Positions 58,601 through 64,000 of a stretch of 64,000 bases of DNA are shown one piece after another; the stretch's first letter is position 1; every line of letters begins with the position of its first letter. Position numbers and translations under genes: made by a program. Source of the stretch: Tyto alba (Eukaryota; Chordata; Aves; Strigiformes; Tytonidae); NCBI RefSeq assembly GCF_018691265.1, contig NW_024881301.1:7949752-8013751 (forward strand), in the 5' to 3' direction. A model generated the notes under the pieces. It saw nothing but the letters and a program-made list of their open reading frames with translations, did no database searches and had not been told where the DNA came from.

Positions 58601-61600
58601 CATTGTTCACTTCAAGAAACCCTCTTCTTTGAAGTGCTTTCACTGCTCCTCATCTGTAGTCAGAAACAGACAGGATTTATTCAACTGAAACTCTCAGGTC
58701 TTTTAGAGAGCCTTGATGGAGGGAAAAAAAAAAGAAAAAAAGCAACCTGAGGGATGCTGTTGCAGGACCCCACGGAAGTGTTCCTGGTCCTCAGACTCTA
58801 AGCCACAGCACCCATGCTGCATGCAGAAATGTTTTGCTCCTACTGATGTTTCTCATCTTAACATGAATAGCCTGAGTAGTTATGCATATTTATCTCAGCC
58901 TCAGGAAGCTGTTTCAGGCTTGGAAGGCTGAAGTAAAAGTTTACAGGTCTGTGAACAAAATCGTGCCACCTACCTTTTACTGTAGTGAATTACAAGAATT
59001 CGAGACAGGAAAACAAGCAAAAGATAAACAACATATGGGAAATAATATTTTACTTACCTTGGAGGAGAAAAATCCCCAAACAATGGCCCTTGCCCTTAGT
59101 GCCCCCTAAAAAAAAAGCAGCTGAGGAAATCCCAAATAGAACACATAAACTGTAGAGAGAGAGGATGTCAAGTAGTATTTTGAAAAAACTGATTTATTTG
59201 GTTTGAATTTTAAAAATGTGCTGTGTTAAAATCTGGTAGCTTTAGAAATCAAAGCTTTCTTCTAGCATTTTGTAGGCTCTACAGAGTCCCTGTGCAAATC
59301 ATGCAGTTTAGCCAGCTATAGTTTTTTCTTTTGAAAACGGTTTATTCCTTACCAAGTTTTGCTTCCATATTTGTTAGCAAAATCAAGAGAGATGATAAAA
59401 ATGAAATGTTTTTTCCTGATTAATATCATTAGCTTCTATGAGAGTACAAAACTTTCCCTATGTTATTTTCTGTTTTCCCACACTTTGAAGAAAAACTTTC
59501 ACACACAGATACAGTGTTTCTAATGAGAAGGTCATTTCAATCTGCTATTTATTGAGTTTTTGAGCTGCTCAGGAGGCCTGTTTATTGGCACTCTACAAAT
59601 GAGTAATAATGTTAATTTTTGCATCAAGCTGGAAATAGCTGGCAGTAAACACCTCCATAATTGAAGCTTCCGTTGTGTGACTACCATAAAGTCTTACATA
59701 ATCCTGTATAGATATTTTTGTATCGCATGGTTTATGTCCACTGGGGACTCTGATTTATTTTTTTTTTTTACATCATGAAAGAGAATGGTAATTGTTTCAC
59801 TTAGACAAAAATAAGATTTCCAGGGAGATGGAGGTAGCTATGTGAGGCTTTTCAAAAATGTAGTTACACAGATGGCGAGGAGATTCACATTTACTTAAGT
59901 TAAAGAGTTATTTTGTCCTAACAGGCATGACAAAACCTGTCTTCATTCCTTTCTATTCAGCTCAGCAAGTACTTCTGTGCTCCAGTAGTTAATCAGTTAC
60001 CAGATTCCACAGCTTTTGTTTTCACACTGTTTAATTTTTCTTATTTGACACACAACCTGTGAATGGATTCAGTTGCAGATACAGGTATAACTTTCAGGGC
60101 TGCCTACTCTTTGTGATTCAGACTGGTTTTGGTACCATTGCCACCACCGTTACTCATTCTAAACAGGTACATTTCTAATAAGTACATAGAAAGAAAGCAA
60201 TAAGAATGACAAGTACATTTCCTATCTTACCGTGAAGCCAATTCTGAATATATAAATCTAGGTATAATTAACTCACTCCATAAAATTGAACAATTAAAAA
60301 AGTTAGTCTGGCAAGAATTAGTAACCACACATCTTACTGTAATGGCACTATGCCTTGTCGCTATAGTGCTGTTATGAGACAGGGATTATAAAAACACTAT
60401 ATAAAGGAGAAGACCAATAGGCAATACTTAAGTCATCTGCTCAAAATACTAAGTCATTGGCAGTGGAGTTTGTCTCTCACTCCTGTGCTTAGTTCATTGA
60501 ACTGTCTCTCCAGTAAATACTCTTGCAGACAGAGCAGATGATGTTGAGCTGCACACAGAAGGGTCAAAAAGCTGCACTCACAAAAATCCTGTCAACAAGC
60601 GCCACAGAGACTGGCAGTACTCAGACACATTAAGGAGATAGCCATTATACCACTTCAAGCATAAGAGAAATTTTTGCTTAAGGTTATCTTAAATTAATTT
60701 TAAAGAAAGACTTTCAAAACTCACCCTTCTGTTTGAATTGTGAAAAGTTCTGTTCTTGATCGGGGTGATAAATATTTACTATTGACTTCCCCTCCAGCTA
60801 TAAACCTCAAGTGTAAGTAAGAGGAGGAAGCCACTGTGGACCACACTAGAGAATGCCGAGAGGAGATCTGCTGCACCTAAGATATATACAATGTGCAATG
60901 GATAACCTAATATGCCTTTCATTTAACTGGCTGGGCAGGTTTCTGCATTCTGGAGAGCATGGAATCATACCAGAATTTGTTGGCATAACAGGCCTGTCAG
61001 ACCGGTTCTCGGGGCGCCCAGGAACCTGCCCAACCAGTCTGCATCAAAGGCCAGCCCAACATGCTGCAGCTCAGCTCGGCTTGGGGAGGCTTCATACACT
61101 GTGAATTATTCACGCCTCTGTCAACTCCCAACATACTACTCAGAGAGAATGATGTAGCCTCCAGCAAAATAATTTACTGAGGGGTGGGGGAATGATACAT
61201 CCTTGTTAAGTGTAGCAAGATCTTATTGTTATAAATTTTCTTTCATTTTATATGCAGATGCACTGGGCTAGAGGTCTTGCCCAGCATAAGTGCAAGGAGA
61301 AACAGGAAAGAAAATTCATTTTTTTTATTTTTTTTTTTAATAACACTAACTGCACAGACCTATTATAATCAAATAACATAAAATCTTTAGTATGACCAGC
61401 TGAAAAAAAAACACCCCAGATTATGTTCTAATTCAGATTTAATTTCCAGTCCTGCTCTAAGTGTTTAAGTATACCTACCGTATGTATAGGATTCAGCATT
61501 TCTTTCTTACATGTGGGAGACAGGGCACTGGGAGCTTGCACATGGAATATCCACCTTGTGACTTTGGTGGAGCCCTAGGTCAGTGCAAGCTCACCCTGAA

Positions 61601-62530
61601 CTACTGCACAGGATATTTCAAGGTGAAACAGGCCAGAGAACATAGAGTGTATGGGACATGCTTCCATAACCATGAGGAACTACTTGTGAGGAAACACCCT
61701 GCTTCTCTGAAGGATCAGCAGCTGCCCTGTTACAATAGCACATGAGCTGCAGCAGCGGCTGGGGCTGCGCTGCTTCTTGTTCATGGCTGGGGGGCAAGAA
61801 TACTTGCACATCAGTCCTGCATATAGCATACTTATTCAAGCTGTAGGTAGAGATCAAGATATGCCCCGACAGAAACCTGCATCTGTGTAAACTTATTACT
61901 TTTTTGTTTTTTTTGGTTTTTTTTTTCAAATACAAATATAGGCCATAATTTTCAGATCTCCTGCTGTGGTTGTCAGAGATGTTGACTAAAATCAGTAGGA
62001 GCTGTAGAAGCTTAACACTGCTAGAAATGTGATCATGGGTACATACAATCAGTCTGCTAAACCAATGGTTAGGTAGGTTCCTTTATTTTTTACTTAGGCA
62101 CCTGACTTTAAACACTCAGACTTGAAAATATTGACTCTATTGAATGTTGTCAAAGCCTCTGAGTAACTGTAGAAGCCTGTGTTTTTTCATAAAATGATCC
62201 CACAGTGGTATCATTTATCATTTTTTAGATCATGTTTTCTTACTTACCCATTTGAATAATAGTTACTGGACAACTAGTGGTCAGAACAGGAAGTTACCAT
62301 CAAATTCAGTGAGTGTTGTGCAATGTGGGAAGTTTTTTCATCATTGACCAGACTATGTAAAAGAAATACTGATATTTGAATATACTCTACTCAGATTATT
62401 TTACTACAGGAAAGCAGCTCTTCCTATAACACTACATCTTATGACAGCCTTGAAAGGAAGGCTTATTTCTGAAGAAGGCAACTGGATTACTAACTGAGCT
62501 GAAATGACAGATGTACGCTGTTTGTGCTTG
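55641..62530. other. Gene-free flank upstream of RBBP8
   Basis: No gene is recognised over about 6.9 kb. The composition drops quickly to AT-rich outside the CpG island. It holds the TA/CA microsatellite. A divergent non-coding transcript from the CpG island is possible, but no strong plus-strand donor series was seen. Confidence 0.55.
58088..58127. repeat. (TA)n/(CA)n microsatellite
   Basis: TATATATAAATATATATATA followed by CACACACA and a second TATATATAT run. Confidence 0.9.
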
Positions 62531-62760
62531 CAGTCACACCACCTTAGGCTATGATTTCATACAGTTAGGCAGGGCTGGGCTTGGTCACTACTTGGATAAG
62601 AGATTTACAAAAAGTCCGCTGCAGGAAGTGGGTTTGGTGATTCAGTAGGCTATACTGAATAATTGGGCAACAGTGCCAAATGTGATGGAGACACTGGGTC
62701 CTGGATATGTCACAGTTTTGGTGCCATATGGAATTGAAGTTTTCAAAGACTGCAAAGCCC
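62531..62760 (+). mobile_element. 5S-rRNA-derived SINE
   Basis: The head (about 62,533-62,613) follows the 5S rRNA plan: TCACACCACC, then TTAGGCAGGGCTGGGC, then TTGGTCACTACTTGGAT and AAGAGAT, which covers the pol III internal control region. A body follows with GCTGCAGGAAGTG..TTGGTGATTCAGTAGG, and a later GGAGACACTGGGTCCTG. This chimeric structure is typical of 5S-headed SINEs of amniotes (AmnSINE-like or reptilian 5S families). It is well diverged, hence old. The exact family and 3' end are uncertain. Confidence 0.75.
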
Positions 62761-64000
62761 TTTCCACAAGCACTACATCTTGAACTGTAAATCCCTGTCC
62801 AATGTAAATGTACTATATCTGCCTACAATTTCTTTTTATGAGTGTTGAATAATTAGATAAACTGCATAACTGATTAACACAGGTAAATTACCACCCAAAA
62901 TAGCTGTTAAACTATACAATGTGGAGAAGGTTCTGCTTGTATAATAGACTTAAGGAGGGCTGGTGTGCTTCAGAGTTTGTCTACTCCTTCCAGCTATATC
63001 ATCTGGTTTCATAAAAAATACTGTCTGAAATTTTATGTCCTGCATCCTGAGCTCTTCATGGAAACATCAGGGCTGAAGAAAAAACCTTCTGACCATTTTT
63101 TACATGGTTAGAATAAATGCCGGCTTTCTTGATACCTTTTCTCCAGATTAAACCTGTAGCCTTATAGAGAATCTGATGATTGGCCTTTAAAAGACGTTGG
63201 GCTTGCCATCTGTTTACTGGACTCTGAAGAGTATAGAGATAAAACGGATCTTCATTGTCTCTTCCTTTGACTTGGTAGCTTAAAGAAGAGTTTGAACACG
63301 TTTTCTCTTGCCCAGCCTCTTGCTCCCCCAAACCAAATCCACCATGTATGCACCTTACAGATTCAGTAGGGGCTTCTCACCAGTAGGGCCTTCTTATATA
63401 GGGTTGCTGACAGTGTTGAGACCTGAAATTAGGCTTTTATATTCACTTCCACAAGTTACAGAAATTTTTCATAAGTAGAAAAGCAAAGTTATAGAACTAA
63501 AAGGTCATTGTATGTATCAATACATTATTGGATAAACATCACCCGACTGTTGTTCTTAGCCTTGTAACTCATGACAGTTCTAAAAATACATATACCACAA
63601 AAGTAAATACTGTAGTATCAGACTTGCTTGGAATTCTCCATGAGACAGATTGCATTTCCTCCTAAAGAAGACAGTATAATGACCTGAACCCTCTCTTATT
63701 TCAAATATAATTTGCAATAAAGGGGCCTTACGGACAAATGCTCTTTCAAATCAAACTTATTATTAAATGCTTTTCCAATTGAGAATAAATTATAAGTTGT
63801 TTGTCATCTCCAGCTTCAGTCAAGAAAAGTCACATAATGCTTATCTGTGAATACTTCCAATTTATACGATGATCACATAAAATCTTCAGAAGAGGTTCAG
63901 AGAGGTGCAATTCTAAAAAGTAAGACAATCTAAATGATGCAGGCTTCAACTTGTTCTTATAGTGAAGGTATGCACAAACATTCATGTCTACAAGTATTCA
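62761..64000. other. Gene-free flank, right end
   Basis: Nothing is supported here. A 91-codon minus-strand open frame (63,056-63,331) shows no family motif that I recognise. Confidence 0.55.

Noticed and set aside
63056..63331. 91-codon minus-strand frame as a gene fragment
   Set aside because: No motif or family is recognised and no splice sites or poly(A) context supports it.

Overview
The window is a piece of vertebrate nuclear genome, most likely from a bird. It is intron-rich, all recognised splice sites are GT-AG, and there is one CpG-island promoter. Its interspersed repeats include CR1-type retrotransposon remnants, a GC-rich LTR-like block of a kind common in bird genomes, and a 5S-rRNA-derived SINE. 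The one recognisable gene is compact (about 38 kb). There are no bacterial operons, CRISPR arrays or phage modules.

The central feature is a complete copy of RBBP8, which encodes CtIP, the Sae2/Ctp1-family cofactor of the MRE11-RAD50-NBS1 nuclease. It lies on the minus strand. I rebuilt it exon by exon: a CpG-island promoter and non-coding exon 1 near 55.3-55.5 kb, the ATG at 52,092, and 18 coding exons down to a TAA at 18,147. A poly(A) signal follows about 500 bases later, at 17,648-17,653. Every splice phase agrees, and the exons sum to 2,745 bp, or 914 residues, against 897 for human CtIP. The hallmark elements are intact: N-terminal coiled coil with its CDRC cysteine pair, SPVF BRCT-binding site, KEN box, PLDLS CtBP-binding motif, and the C-terminal Sae2-like domain with CxxC, RHR and the CDK-site NTPENF.

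Region by region: 1-17.6 kb is gene-free DNA downstream of RBBP8. It holds the LTR-like block (about 4.03-5.15 kb), a second possible LTR-like piece (about 7.83-8.37 kb), simple repeats, and a decayed CR1-like reverse-transcriptase remnant (about 15.48-16.40 kb). From 17.6 to 55.5 kb is RBBP8, with a CR1 3' end in intron 2 and an 82-nt intron 11. From 55.6 to 64 kb is upstream DNA with no supported gene and a 5S-derived SINE at about 62.53-62.76 kb.

The most interesting points concern RBBP8. The RB-binding LxCxE motif known in human CtIP is absent. Intron 11 is tiny, has a misplaced pyrimidine tract, and would truncate the protein if retained. The donor after the catalytically important C-terminal exon is weak. 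The promoter carries two adjacent E2F-type sites and two TCTCGCGA elements. I found no undescribed multi-gene system.
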